Source: Erythrocercus mccallii (taxonomy: Eukaryota > Chordata > Aves > Passeriformes > Dicruridae). Taken from it: a stretch of 64,000 bases of DNA. The stretch lies in assembly GCA_013397435.1 (NCBI GenBank), contig VZRG01001684.1:62001-126000 (forward strand), given 5' to 3'. This document shows, piece after piece, positions 1 through 12,542 of this stretch; within the stretch, counting starts at the first letter, position 1, and the number at the start of each line of letters is the position of its first letter. The notes below the pieces were generated by a model. That model had not been told where the DNA came from. It did not search any database and worked only from the letters and a program-made list of their open reading frames with translations. The position numbers and the translations under genes are program-made.

Positions 1-3000
1 CCAAAAAACAAGAAAAACAGAGGAGTGCTGTGCCAGCATCATGATGGGGTTTAACTTGTGCATTTTTGTAAGCTCAGCCATGTCCCAGAGTGGTACATTC
101 CATATTGCTCATTATTTATCCAAAAAGTCTTAATCTCTCTTTGTATATGTTCAAGGATGTTGTAAGATTAAGCCCTTTGTTTTTTCAAGTGCAAGAAAAT
201 GAAGAGCAAGAGCAATAAATCTCTCCGTCCTTCATCCTAAATTCTATGCATTTTGAGTAAGTGTCCTAATGCACTGGATGTTTTTTCCTAGAAAGTTCTA
301 TTTATTTGAACTAAATATGCTTGAAAAGCAATAGTCTAAAGATAAAGTCTACATAAGCGTCATATGTTTAAAGCAGATGATCTGAAGGCTTGGAGAAGAT
401 AACAGAGTGTATAAACTCTTCATACTTTCACTTTCCACAGGGCTCACAAACTCTGCAAAAGACCGCGGGTGAACAAGGCTTTCACAGAAGATAAGTGCAC
501 CAGTGGAGTTACTCCACTGCCTTTCCAAAAAAATAAAAATCAAAACCTCCAAATTCCACTGATGCAGCCAATGAAATATTCAACCTTCTTCTCTTCCAAT
601 ATAATCAACCTCAATGATGTTGGGGTTTTGCCTTCCAATGTATAAACATATTTTAAGCCAAACAGCCGAGATTCAAGGGGAATTATAAACATTGCACGTG
701 CAGAATTTGATTTGAATTTACATATTATAATTAACAACTTGCAAAGATGTTGCAATTATATCTAATTATGATAGGATGAAGATGACTGTAGTGGATTAAG
801 ATAACTACACTGTCCAAGCCATGTTGACAACATTTGCTGGCAGCTGCTGGGGTACACATACATATCATGTTTATCATTGAAACCACCCCTGCAGGAGGGC
901 CAAATTTCAGAAACTACCCAGCCAGTGGCAGATTAGGCAGGGAAGCTGAGAGTAAAGGTCAGAAGAAACAAGATGGAAACTGTGGAACAGAGGGAGGGGA
1001 AAGAGATCTCATCTTGGGAAGGCCGTAAAACATTCCTGTCCTTTACGTTTACATCACATCTTTGTCTCTGTGCTCAGGAAGGCATGTAATTACACTTTGT
1101 TTAACCAGCACTGTGTTTAGCTTGGCACAAAGTTAAACATCCCACAGAACATGATGCTGAATGCTTGTTTTCCATGACCTTTCTGGAGCACAGTAGAGAA
1201 ATGTAATCCGAGAACTACTAAAACCCTCTATTTCATTGCTAAGGCAGGTACAACACAAGACCTGGATGCTCACAAGTGAGATACTCTCATGGCCTCATCT
1301 TTTGCGTAGAATCCAATACCAGCATCAGCCACCTCTGCCCTGCATAAGAAGAGGTGGGAGTCACAAAAGAAAAATCCCAACCCCACATCATTGAGAGAGG
1401 AAAAATGGAGAACAGGATTGGATCTGAGCACATCCCACCTCTGGAGAGAAGGGGTCTGAGGGAAGGGTCTGGAAAAGATCAGGACAGTGACATGAGTTTG
1501 CAGCCTTAACAATCAGGTCTACAGTCCTTTCCTGGGTCAGGCATAACTCACTCCCATGAAGGGCAAGATCTGCATTTTAATGGCATAGTCTGCCAAAGGT
1601 AGAAGCCCGGCAGCATAACCCACTCCTACCTGCATACCTTGTTTACATACAGCCTTCACATATTCTCCCACTGGCTAGGTGACTTCATTGTGCCAGACAT
1701 ATCCAGGAAATTTTGTCCAGGAGGATTTTGAGGATTTGCTTATGCTTTCTGGTTATTTAATCGCCTTGAAGAGTTCAAGTGATTGAGGCATGCCTATTGA
1801 GAGCATAATGCAGTCATGCAGCTCACAAACAGCATTTCTAATGCTTTCAGAAGCATCAGTGGACTCTCCAATGTACCTGCTGAATAATGTTCTGCATGTG
1901 TGTACCAAGTCCACAATGTTTGTGTTAAAAGTGCTGGACTTGTGGATGTGATTCATGGTAACCCCAGACGTTGCAGGACAGTCCACACAGAGGATGACGT
2001 CCCTGGTTTGTCTGTAGATGGTGTCCAGTTTCCAGGGAAACTGTGCAGACATCTGCAGAATTTAAAGTTATCAGAGTGAGGCAGGATAAGGAAGGAAGTT
2101 AAATGCCAAACACCTATCTAGGTTCCAGAAGTAAGGAGAAATTTCTCTTGTATTATCAAGAGAAGCAAGATGAAACGTGTTGGTGTTTTCTGACCAGTTA
2201 AAGCTGGCATTCATGGCATTCTCCAGGGCCTAGCCTGGAGATCAAGAGGAGGGCATGCTTTTCAGGAATCTTAGGAGGAAACTCAGGACTAAGAAGCCCT
2301 CTACTAAGCATCATGCTCTTTCTCCTTCTCTCAAGTGCCATGTAGCAGAGGCCCATTTGCTGGCTTGACTTACACCCAGCCACAGAGCTGATGCTGGAGC
2401 CCTGAGAGCAGGACTGGATGGTGAAGCTCGGTGGAGCTGATCATGCCTGGAGCCCTACACTCACAGAGGCCTGCTGCAATTAACTCATTACAGCTGAATT
2501 TTGTACATAGAAGGTAGAGTTTCATGACATACAATAAACCTTCGGGAACAATTTAGAAACACTGTAATAAATGATCCCTGACATTGTTTCAGCAAGTACT
2601 TTTATTTTTAACAAGAAGAGCTGAGATTCTGAGCCCTAGAGAAAAAGTCCTTCCTTGTAATTTGAATAAGCATAGATTGTAAGAACTCTTGAACTTTCTT
2701 TCCAGCTCAAGCTAACAGCCCTTCATTCACCATTACTTATTTCAAACCATGGTCAATAGCAAATATACAGAAAGAAAAACAAAAGGAAAATAATAAAGAA
2801 ACAGAGCACGTCCAGAGTGACCCTTCTCTTGGGCTATTCTCCCATACTTGTAGTTTGCATCTTTTCAAGCTGAAGATTGCACCTGGGTCAACATGTTTAA
2901 TAGCATACTTCATCAAAACTTAGTATGAACAAGAAATCCTTTCATCTTTTAAAGCTTTCTTTCATAATCACAAGGAGACTCTTTCACACGACCCACCTAC

Positions 3001-3500
3001 CAGAGCAGTTTCAGGGCAGCATTCTGTAGCCTGACACTCCCTGGGAATATCTTGCTACCATCTTACATTTTTACCTCCCTTTTTCTGGCACTCAGACCTG
3101 CTTGTTACACTAATGCCAGGCTTACCCACACAACTTGTTGTTTGGATGTTTGAACACCGGTAGCCGTTAAGTTTTGAAAAGCAGTGATTAGTGAGAAGAG
3201 GTTACCAGCTTCTTCTGAGAAGGGAAGAAAATCCTGTATTATTTTCTGCACCGCTACAATACCATGTGTGAGTTTTTATGTATCATGTAATGCTCTAGGT
3301 TCTTTTCTGCACAAGGGTGTGAGGGCATTTTATTTCTTCAGTCAAAAGCTTTGGTGTATTTAGTGGCAGTCCCTACTGCCCCTGGCTTCATATATAAACG
3401 CCAGGCATCGGGTGACAGTGTTAGGAGACCCGCAGGAAGGTGACCTGAAGGATGTGACCCTGCGTCAGGGCCTGCTCCCCGCTGCCCTGCGGGCACTTAC
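1..3500. other. Presumed intron 1 of the PERP-like gene; no confirmed exon
   Basis: This is moderately AT-rich unique DNA downstream of the PERP-like exon 1 on the minus strand. I looked for the expected second and third exons (a tryptophan-glycine-arginine-alanine-rich TM2 segment, and the FFFCCLPN-type TM4 segment) and found neither, so they probably lie left of the window. One 100-codon open segment at 1753-2052 on the minus strand is listed separately as a weak candidate exon. No clear transposon was recognised. Confidence 0.5.
1753..2052 (-). other. Candidate exon or short ORF, unidentified
   Basis: This is a 99-residue open frame from ATG to TAA on the minus strand. A possible splice acceptor (ttctgcag) sits directly before the ATG. 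The composition is balanced and not low-complexity; it includes segments such as FPWKLDTIYRQTRDVILC and VDLVHTCRTLFSRYIGE. I do not recognise the family, and it does not resemble PERP, so it is not the missing PERP-like exon. It lies in the presumed intron of the PERP-like gene on the same strand. Open frames of about 100 codons occur by chance in 64 kb read in six frames, so this may be noise. Confidence 0.15.
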
Positions 3501-3711
3501 CGTAGCCCATGAGGGACTCGCAGCTCCATTCCCCGCCCTGGTCAGGCCTCCTGCAGTTCTGCCACAGCGACGCTCGCTGCACATAGGGCAGGGTCTGCGA
3601 CTCCAGCCAGCCCCTGCCCGCCAGCGCGATGATACCGAAGATGACTCCTATGCCCAGGAGCAGGGGTAGGATCCATCTGCAGCGCGTGTAGTCGAGGCCG
3701 TACTTCACCAT
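3501..3711 (-). CDS. PERP-like (PERP2-type) tetraspan membrane protein, exon 1 only
   Basis: This is the first coding exon of a second member of the PERP / PMP22-claudin family. The ATG at 3711 has a good Kozak context (G at -3, G at +4). It encodes 70 codons plus one base and ends at a consensus donor, gtaagt, at 3500-3495. Visible features are a short cytoplasmic N-terminus with RCRW, transmembrane segment 1 (about residues 13-31, ILPLLLGIGVIFGIIALAG), then the first extracellular loop with GRGWLES, SLWQNC and WSCESLMGY. The loop keeps the W...SLW..C...C pattern of the claudin superfamily. Over 67 aligned residues 43 are identical to the neighbouring PERP exon 1 by hand count, and the intron phase is the same. 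Known PERP acts at desmosomes and in p53/p63 responses; a role for this copy is inference. Exons 2 and 3 are not in the window. Confidence 0.85.
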
Positions 3712-4160
3712 GGCTCAGGGCAGGTGGCTGGCGGGACAAGGCCCTCTCTGCCACAGGCGCAGCGCCGCAAAGCAATGGGTGCCTCTGCAGAGCTCCCGGG
3801 AAGGCGGGGAGGTACCTACCGAGGCGTGTGCAGATGTTGGAGAAAAGCTTTTCAGCCAGGACAGACACAGCAGAGAGGGAGGGAGGGACGGAAGCTCCAC
3901 CTAGATTCAGATGAGTAAGCGCTGCCGCTGAGCAATAACCAGTTGAGCTGGGGAGAAGCTTCAGGTTGGGTTTATCTGTGAGATCTTCTCTGCCCTGCTG
4001 ACTAGGTAACAAATCAGATGTTTGTTTACCCTCAGCACTTAACACTTTCCTTACTGACATCCCCACCAGCAGCTGTGCTTACATCTGTCTGTCTTCTGAG
4101 GGATTTGCATTGTGGCAGGAGAAAGCAGAGACGAGAGGGAGCTATTTGCATGACATGGTG
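3712..4160 (-). promoter_or_regulatory. Likely 5' flank/promoter of the PERP-like gene, with two octamer motifs
   Basis: This moderately GC-rich stretch lies immediately upstream of the PERP-like ATG on the minus strand. Two copies of ATTTGCAT (ATGCAAAT on the gene's strand, the POU-factor octamer) occur at 4103-4110 and 4144-4151, about 390-440 bases upstream of the start codon. No unmistakable TATA box was seen, so the transcription start is unknown. Promoter function is inferred from position only. Confidence 0.35.
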
Positions 4161-5131
4161 GATGCTTCCGAAACTTGCCACCTGGAGGCTGTAAGCTGCC
4201 TTTCTAGGACTCGATTTAAAAATAAAATCATACCTTATTTTTTACAATTAAAGAAATTCCCATAGCTGTTACAAAGCTAAGGCAATGAAGAATGTCGCTG
4301 TCCACTCTTCCCTTTCTGGAGCATAGAGGAAAAGAAAAATATAGTATGATCTGGATATAGCTTTACTGTGAGAAGAAAACCCGAGTTCTGATTTGACTGA
4401 GCCTCACAACCACTCCCTGAGAGTGGATCTGGCTGTACATGCCCTGCCTGGGGCCTGTCAGAGCCTGTCTGTGGCTGCTGAGTGCGAGGCAGAGATGAGC
4501 CATCCCTGCCCTGGGAGGACACCCAGCCAAGCGCAGGGCAGTTTTCTGTCTGTCGCCTCAGAAGCGATATTGCTGTGTTCCCTGCACTCTGCCTTTGAAC
4601 TAACATGTGCTACAACCTAGTATTTTGGTAGGGCCTAATTGCATTTACATCTGGAAGCAGCTGCAGCCCTTGATCAAAGCTGGTTTGTGTGAAACACAGT
4701 TAAGCCCAGAGCAAAGTATCCTTTGCTCCCATGGTGGATTTTGTCAGGTGGGGATGCATCCAAGTACTGACCTCATTTACTCAAAGAAATTTCTCATTGT
4801 ATTGCAGCTCTCGTGGTGCAATGTGACAGCTATGAACTGTTTGTGAACTGCAAACTCCACAACATTTTTCTGAATTGATATTAATAAATCAATAATTGCC
4901 TAAATAAAAGAAATTAATAATTTACATTGCACTGATACACTGTGTCTGAAGAGGCATTGAGCTTGCAGAGAACCAAACTGGAACATCCATAGCAATGAGC
5001 TGCAGCACAGTGAAGAAGTAACAACTCCATGAAGAATTCAATTTGAAGACATTAATTTGACACCATGCCTTGTCTCTCATCAGGTACCTTTTCGGCCTGC
5101 TGGTAGATTAGCAGTGGTGTGGCTGCTTTAC

Positions 5132-5238
5132 CTTTCATTCTGGCCAGCTGAAACATCCTGCCAGCAGCTGTCCCATGGCACAGACAGTCCAATATCCCTG
5201 TGGCTGTGAGAGGTCCATTAGGGGTATCAAACAGGCCT
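5132..5238 (-). other. Candidate internal exon, unidentified
   Basis: On the minus strand a strong acceptor (ctcctgctctcacag) is followed by 107 bases with an open frame and then a donor (aaag|gtaaagc). The frame has 35 full codons; it begins GLFDTPNGPL and ends QLARMK, with one base at each end completing split codons. Both splice sites are good, but I cannot name a protein and see no linked exon. It is either a real exon of an unrecognised minus-strand transcript or a coincidence. Confidence 0.22.
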
Positions 5239-6076
5239 CTGTGAGAGCAGGAGACATTTTTTACTGTTTTGGCCATTGAATTTGAATGTTGCTGAAAGCT
5301 ACAGCCAACTATGAAGAAACCTCAGCTGCTGTTTTGAGTTGGAAATAAGGGACAATCTCACCTTCATTTTGTAAAGTAAATTTTACAGAACACCCATTTC
5401 CTTAGAATAGAATATCTTCTAGTGTAGTCCACATTTGTGCTATCCACAAATTCAGTTTTCATTAACTTAATGTTTAAAATATTGTGTTCCTGTTCTATAA
5501 CACTGCAATATATAATTTTTTATGCATGATTTAAAGAAATGTTTACATTAAAGCAAATATCATTTGAGGCCAACTTTAGTATGCTATGCTGTTACCTGCA
5601 AGTTGTCCGAGTCTGTACATACAAGTTCTTTCTGTTGCCACAGCTGAGGTAGAAGTGGACACAACAGAATCCAAAAGTTTGACAGAACACAGGTTTGGAT
5701 AACAAAAGGTTTTTAAAAGATGGATTCAGAAATACTTGTGAATGTGGCAGTAGAGTGTAGACAAGCCTTCACTCAGCTGTCTGTATCTAGCCTCTTTCCA
5801 AGTTTCAACCTTTCACAAAATTACAGCTTTCTAAGGATATAGGCAAATCAAATTAAAGCAATTTTGTACCTGAAATCTAGTATGAAGTACTGTCATGCAT
5901 TTGAGAACCAATGTCTGCTGAGGACTAAAATGTTCCTCTCTGAATTTAGAATGCTCAGCCATGTTTCAGGTAGGCACTTACAGAAGGATTTGTCATCAGT
6001 TTCTATTGCAGCTTACCTGTGGATGAATGCATATTGTTACAAATGTTAGCATTTGCAAGGTGATACCACAGAGACA

Positions 6077-6106
6077 TCTTTCACAACATCATCATGTTGT
6101 GAAAGA
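6077..6106. repeat. Perfect 13-bp inverted repeat (hairpin)
   Basis: The arms at 6077-6089 and 6094-6106 are exact reverse complements (tctttcacaacat and its complement), separated by a 4-base loop. It is too short for a microRNA precursor. No function is assigned. Confidence 0.6.
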
Positions 6107-6356
6107 AAAGTGAGTAGTATTCAGTCACCATGAATGTTTATGTGTCTTGCCCATCTTTGTCATCCCTAAGTAACTCAGAATTACAGGCTATTTTCACATT
6201 CAGTAAAAGGGTAATTTGAGCTATCTCCAACAGTAGAAAGGGAGATACATCCAAAGCTAACAAAACGATGTATCTATCTCATGCAATTCTGACACTTCTA
6301 TGGCAAACTGGGAAAAATTAATGGAAACTTCAAGTGAAGTGATGACTTACCTTCAG

Positions 6357-6560
6357 CATGCTTTGTCATTTACAATGTATAAGCTGGCTGTTTACATGAA
6401 AGCAAGTGCTTGTTCTCCTTCTCCAGTATCTGTGGATATTGGACCCTCCTGGCTAAGATCAGCATCATCTATCAAAAATGAAGCTATATTATCAATGGAA
6501 AATTCTAGTGCACTTTCTGCACCTAAAAATATTGCTAATGAATCTTCATTATTACTTGAG
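6357..6560 (+). other. Candidate internal exon, unidentified
   Basis: An acceptor-like sequence (acttaccttcag) precedes 204 bases that are open for 68 codons in phase 0, followed by gag|gtaacc, a weak donor. The peptide is serine- and alanine-rich (for example KASACSPSPVSVDIG and ENSSALSAPKNIANE). It was not recognised and has no confirmed partner exon. Chance is a serious alternative. Confidence 0.15.
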
Positions 6561-8149
6561 GTAACCAACTAAGCAGGAGGATATTGATAAAACAAACAAC
6601 TCCACAGCATTAGAGTTCAAAATAAAAATATGCCTTTTTCAGCCAAGACACAAATGGTTTTCTTAGTGGAAGAAGAAGCTGACAAATCACTGGCAGTGTA
6701 TTTCTATTCACCTTTAGTCTCTGACTGGTCAGCTAAGCTGTACAAATGACTGGATTTGCTTAAGCTGACCAGCTGTGGTGCATGTTCACGACTTTTGCAG
6801 CAAGCACATTTTCATTCTCTGATATTCACACTGCTGATAAACAAGAAGTCCCCAGAGTTTGGATTTTAAAAGCTTTGCTAAGATTGTTTTATGATCTGTT
6901 CTCTTGTGTGCTGCCTTACATCTAACAAGTCACTCAGCATAAATCTCATAATTTTTACTGTTATCATTATTAATCCATTTACAAGCATAGGTCCTTTTCT
7001 TTTGCTTGTAATGCTAATCTACTGTTTCCCTTTGGAATGGGCTGCACTGCAATTATTGTTACAACCACAGTGATACAACTCAGTCAGCGAAATTGTACCC
7101 TGTGGTCACTCCCTGTACCCTGTATCCCCTGGCCAGTAAAGCAATAGTGTTCTCCATGTGACCGATATTTCGTCCATAGCAAGCACATGTAGAAAAAGAC
7201 CTTTAGACATCACTGTAGAAATCATCAAATAGAAATACATTCTGAATAAGACCTGACTTAACTTCTTTGCAAAATAAAAACACCCTCCTACAAAAATGCA
7301 CACAGCTGAGATCTTGTAGTTTTGCCCACACCAACCCTTCCTGAAGAAACTCTCCTGTGGTAGCCAGGCACTGTGACTTCTCCATGACACTTATGATGAC
7401 CTGGGGAATGATGGGTGCTCAGTCCTGCTGCTGTGCATTTGGGAAAGCTTTCCTCTTTCTGTCTCACACAGCATAGGAAAGCTCTGCAGATGTTGGATAC
7501 TTCTTATGTTCACTGACTGCTGAGCTCGGAAGAAAATTCCCACAGGATTTTGTTAAGATTTTTAACAAGAGTCATCCAGGACCCGCTTGCTGCAGGGCCT
7601 CTGAAGCCTGCCCCACATGCAGCACTGTCTGGCTCTTGTCAGTAAAGCAGGTTTGGCTTGACAGGACAAAGGCTTAGCCTTAAAAGGGTTTTCTTGCTCT
7701 CCTTAGCAAGGCTACATGTGCAAACCAATACATTTTGACACCCGAGATGCAAACATGAGACAGCATGCGGGATTGTCATTTATGTGAGCAGTTCAAGACT
7801 GTATTGGGAAAACGCAAATAAGAAAAACACAAGATTAGGAAAGTGCAAAGACTCTGTGTGCCTGAGCATGGATTTAATTGTCAGCTAGTTTTTGCTTAAG
7901 GACATGATAAGCTCTATATTGGAACAAGGTTTAATCCCCAGGTATTTCCTACAGATGCTCTTTAGAACTTTAATCAGTTCAGTCAACTCCCCCTTCTCCA
8001 GGCAAAAGGCTGAAATCAAGGGTGTCCTGTAAACCAGCTACTCTGTTAGGAGCTGAGATGGCTTCTGGACACTAGTAACCCTTGTGTCTGTATTTTCCGT
8101 GAGTGGCTGTCAGGAGCACAAGCTTTCCAGTGAGCACGCAGAATCATAG

Positions 8150-8200
8150 AATGAAAGAATCATAGCATGTTGTGTACAGGGACTTTATAAACCTGTGGGT
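8150..8200 (-). mobile_element. CR1 LINE 3'-end fragment (degraded)
   Basis: The sequence agaatcatagaatgaaagaatcatag followed by a degraded tggaagggac-like stretch matches the reverse complement of the CR1 3' terminus. It is only a short relic, with edges uncertain by tens of bases. Confidence 0.5.
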
Positions 8201-9017
8201 AAGCAGTTAGGGTGGTTCAGCACAGTCCTGTTCTACATATGGGAGAATTTTACTTAAGCTACTTGTTTTGGGCTCCAGAACTTCTCTGTGGCAGAAGTAA
8301 GCCAAATAAATACTTGTCCTGTTGTAGTGGATCATAACAGTAATTCCTTGTAAAGCATAAAGCTCAGTTGCCTTAGGAGAGGAATAAAATCAGCTTCACT
8401 TAGGTAATTCCCAGGTGCCACAGACTTGCTACTTACAGTTCTCTGTCAAAGAAATGGCTTTTATCTGCTCTGCCTTATAGGTCAGTTGGGAATAGCTACT
8501 TGTTTAAACACTGAGATTTACAGATATGACATGCACACTAAGCATATCTTACAGGGTTTCAGCCAAGAATTTTCACTTTGAGATTCTCCAGCCTAAAGAA
8601 GGATTTTGCTGAAACTAATGTGTTACATGGAAATGATGTCTTCAGTTTTAAATGTTTGATGTGAAATTGATTTGACAAGTGGGCTAAAATTAAAACAGAA
8701 GTCTCCTAGCAACATTTTCAACTTATTGTCTTATTACCAAATGCCAATTATGATTTTCCCAAGTTTTGTTTTGTCTTTCCATTTCAAATCAGAAGTTAAT
8801 TTTCATGTATAACAATTCACCTAATTTTTTTTCATTGTAAGTTCTACTTATTTCCGAGATTGCTAACACAAAGAGAGTTTAAATATAGGCTATCTCCTGC
8901 AAAGGGACTGTAATGGCCACAGGTCAGCTCCTGCCCCAATCATATGCCTCCCTGCGTATTCTGGACTGTGATCATCAAACCAGCCTATTTCAATCTGTGA
9001 TCATTTCCCAGGGCAGC

Positions 9018-9649
9018 TGTCTTGGTTAGGGCAAATTTGGGAGATAACTTTCAAATGGAGTCCCTCCACAAAGCAAAGTCAAATGGCCTCTCCCCACCTT
9101 GGTCCAGGAAAAAAATCTCCTTAGAGGAATGTGGAAAAAACTATTTATTCAACAAAGGGCCCACAAGCACAAAAAATTAATACCATGAAACAACAAATCC
9201 TCTCTCTGCTCTGAAGAGAGATGGCAAAATTGAGGAAGTCCTTGCTGTGAGTGTAGCTCAGCTCGCTCAGTCTCTTATCAATCCATCCAGAGGTCCAGGC
9301 CCCCGTGGGCCGCAGGTGTGAGCTCCCAATTCTCCTCTGGGGTTTCAGTTCAGAGCAGAGTTAAACAGTCCCAGAAAAGGGAAAAAAAACAGTCCAGGGA
9401 ACTTCTCTGCCTCAGCTAGCTAAAACTAACTAAAAGCAAAGGAGATCTCTGTCCCGCTGTCTGTCCATGCTGCAGACAACACAGTCCAGGAGCAGAATGT
9501 GGAGGAGTGAGAGCAGTTTCTGCAAACAATCTCTGCATTTCTTCTTTCTCCCCCTTCACTCTCAGAACCAGTCCTAAAGGTACAGGACATAATGTCCAAC
9601 ATAAAACAGACAACTGGGGATACAAGCATCTTAAAGCCATCCCAGGACA
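9018..9649 (-). mobile_element. Solo LTR of an endogenous retrovirus with 5-bp target duplication
   Basis: This 632-bp element is bounded by TG...CA ends and flanked on both sides by GCAGC (9013-9017 and 9650-9654), a perfect 5-bp target site duplication. Read on the minus strand it has an AATAAA signal (plus-strand tttatt at 9144-9149) towards its 3' end. A second copy lies at 61576-62219, and the two align along their length. A 5-bp duplication is typical of ERVL-type elements. No retroviral coding region is attached, so it is a recombined solo LTR. The short ORFs inside it are not genes. Confidence 0.8.
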
Positions 9650-10803
9650 GCAGCACACTGTAGGACAGGACTTGTCCAGTTTTTATGTTCAATTTCATCT
9701 GAGCGCTCACTCCAAACCTTTCTGGGGCCTCTCAAACTCAGTGAACACTGAATTCCAATGTATCACCTTGAGTCTTAGCAAACTTTGATGCTTATAAAAT
9801 ATTCTATATCTGCAAAGAACTCTGTGAAAAATAGCATGAGTTGTCACCATTCCCATGAATAAATAAAAGGTAGCAGCCACACCAACTCTTCTTATGTTAT
9901 TCAATCCTGCAAAGATGAACCCATGAGGAATATAGTTCATTTCTATTTATTAATTATATAATGCATACTTCTTATCACGAATTATTATTTACCTTTATAG
10001 CTGTAATATTTATATTATAAAGCTCCAGGCATGTCTGTATGTTTTCTTCTACATTTTATTATTATACATATATATATAATTATATTTATTATAAATACAG
10101 TTTATTAAATTTATGCATCCAAAAATCCTAATGAAAAAATTGTTTGGATTATTTAAACAATTCTCAAGTAATTTAAATGTAATTTTACATAGTCAAAATT
10201 CGAGGGCATTGGGTTTTTGCTCAAATTTCTAGATGTCAAGCTTCATAGCTGGTGCAGCTTTGCCCACACCTTAGAACACCAGGAAATCCCAGACAAAAGG
10301 CTGCTTATTGTACTAGTGTAGACCCGCATTGTGGAGTCATTAGAATTACCCCATAAATACACAACACACATGCAGGAAGTGGGACCTACACATATAAACT
10401 GCTGCACTTGTGCAGTAACACTGGCATTTACTAGGTTCTGTGAAACACTGCAGATGAATTTCGCTACTCCTGTACCAACCTCTGTAAAAGGAATCAAATT
10501 TAGAAAATCAGCATCCCTATTTTTGGCAAATGCATCCTCCAGATTTGATTAAACTTTAGTCTGGTTGTAAATATCATCTCCCAAGTCCATTTAAAAACCT
10601 GTGCAACTTCACCTACTGGCACAGATTAACCTGTTTTTTCAGGGTGCTGTTACATATTGCCAGTAATCCCCACTGCTCTGGGTTGTGGGACAAGTACCTT
10701 AGCTCTCAATTGTTGTGCATCTCCTGAAGCATTTTGGTTTCCATAGATATGTGTGCTTGATTCATCATTAGTTTGTAAGTGCTCAGTGATCTTAGCAACT
10801 GTC

Positions 10804-10805
<2 letters not shown>

Positions 10806-10833
<28 letters not shown>
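10806..10833. repeat. (GT)n microsatellite
   Basis: Fourteen or so uninterrupted GT units are followed by gcgcac. Confidence 0.9.
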
Positions 10834-10836
<3 letters not shown>

Positions 10837-12542
10837 ACAACATTTTCTCTTAGCACCCTATTGTTTTTGTTTCTGAAGTGCTTATCACCATAACAATCCT
10901 CCCCTCTCCCTGTAGATCTGTTACTACACTGCCTTGATTTATGAATGTATTCTACGTCCAAAAGCCCTTGTATGCAGGATGTAAAGGTCAGGTGAATAAT
11001 CTTCTAGAATTCTATCTTGTCAATGAATTGTCTAAAAAATTAGTCATTTGTTACAACAACTAAAAATACAAAATCCCAGTGGGGTGTGGCACCTGTTTTC
11101 CATATCCATGAGCTTTAAGCATTAATCACCCCATTCAGGTCAATTAGTCTTCCCTAACACTCAGTCACGCACATTTTTGATTGCTCATAACTCCTCCTGA
11201 GACAAGGGCCAGCTTCCCCTGAACTGCTCTCTCTTCTCATGAGCTGGACTAGAAGGAGCAGCCCTGCAGTCTGAAGCTCAGTGGAGATATTCAGGTGATT
11301 TTAGTGAGCACATATTTAGGTTGCAGCTTAATACAGACTGGTAGGTAAAGAGGAGTACAATTTTCTTCCTGTCAAAAGAAGGGCATTATAGAAACCCTGC
11401 AATTATCTTGACAGCATTTAGGAAAATCTAAAAGGACCCAAAATATTTTTCCTATTTATTTAAAATCAGAAGCAATTAAAAAGGGGGATATGTGGAACCA
11501 AAACCCAAAAAGAAACACATGCACGGCACCAGAATCCAGGATAGTAAATGAATTTTAAAATGAAAACATCTAGGGAAGAGGACAGATAAAAAAAATGAAC
11601 AGGAGAATGATGAACCTGTCTTTCCAGAAATCAGAAGCCACAGGCTGGTGTAAGACAGCAGTGACTGACTGATTTGCTCTCTTTAAAAACACCACTAGGA
11701 CAGGGCTATAATATGGGCCATGCATAAACTGAGGTTAGAGGTGGGAAGGTTTCTAATCATGGGAGAAGTGCAGCCTTCCACTAAAAATAGCAAGCGAGTA
11801 CACCATCTTTTTTCACTATTTAAATTTCTTGATCATTGTAGGAAAGGCACTTGGAAGAATTTTGATAAGAAACAGACTTCCCACTCATGAGACCTCCTGT
11901 AGATGGTTGTGTATTTAAAATGTTTAGAGTTCCCCCTTGAGCTGTGATGCACTTAAGAGATTTTGGCTTAGGAAAGAACATTCTATCTATGCCCAGCACT
12001 TCAGTGAAAGAGCACAGACATGTTTTGCAGTGTATACTGAAGCTTATTTGACTGGAAAATGAAGTTGCTGCCTCCTGCACATGAGGTCTTCATTTTATTA
12101 ACCTGACTCTTTATGGATACTGATATTCAAGCTAAGAGAAGAAAAGAATGGCTTATTTGTTTGATTTTATGAAATTAATCCACAAACCACAAACACCACC
12201 AAATTTCTACAACTGTCAGTTAAAACATTTTTAATTAAGCCACCACATTTGAAACAAGTGTCACATACATTAATATCATTTGAAAGTAATTAATAACTAC
12301 CTGCAATAGCTTTCTCTGGAACATCTTAGTTGTGTAAGATGCTGGTTATGCTTCTACCCCTCCCAGTACATTCAGAGCCAAGTTTATTTTATATTAGTGC
12401 TCTTTTGACAAGTTATGCCAATGCTTATAAAAAAGCATACAAAAGACTTATATTATGCTAAACCTGATTACCATATTACCATACCATCCTCCCTGTCATT
12501 AGGAAAGGTGTCCATTTTCTTACACTTTTTTCTCCTTTTCAG

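Noticed and set aside
9416..9710. Short open frames on both strands
   Set aside because: They lie in the LTR at 9018-9649 and are shadows of repeat sequence.
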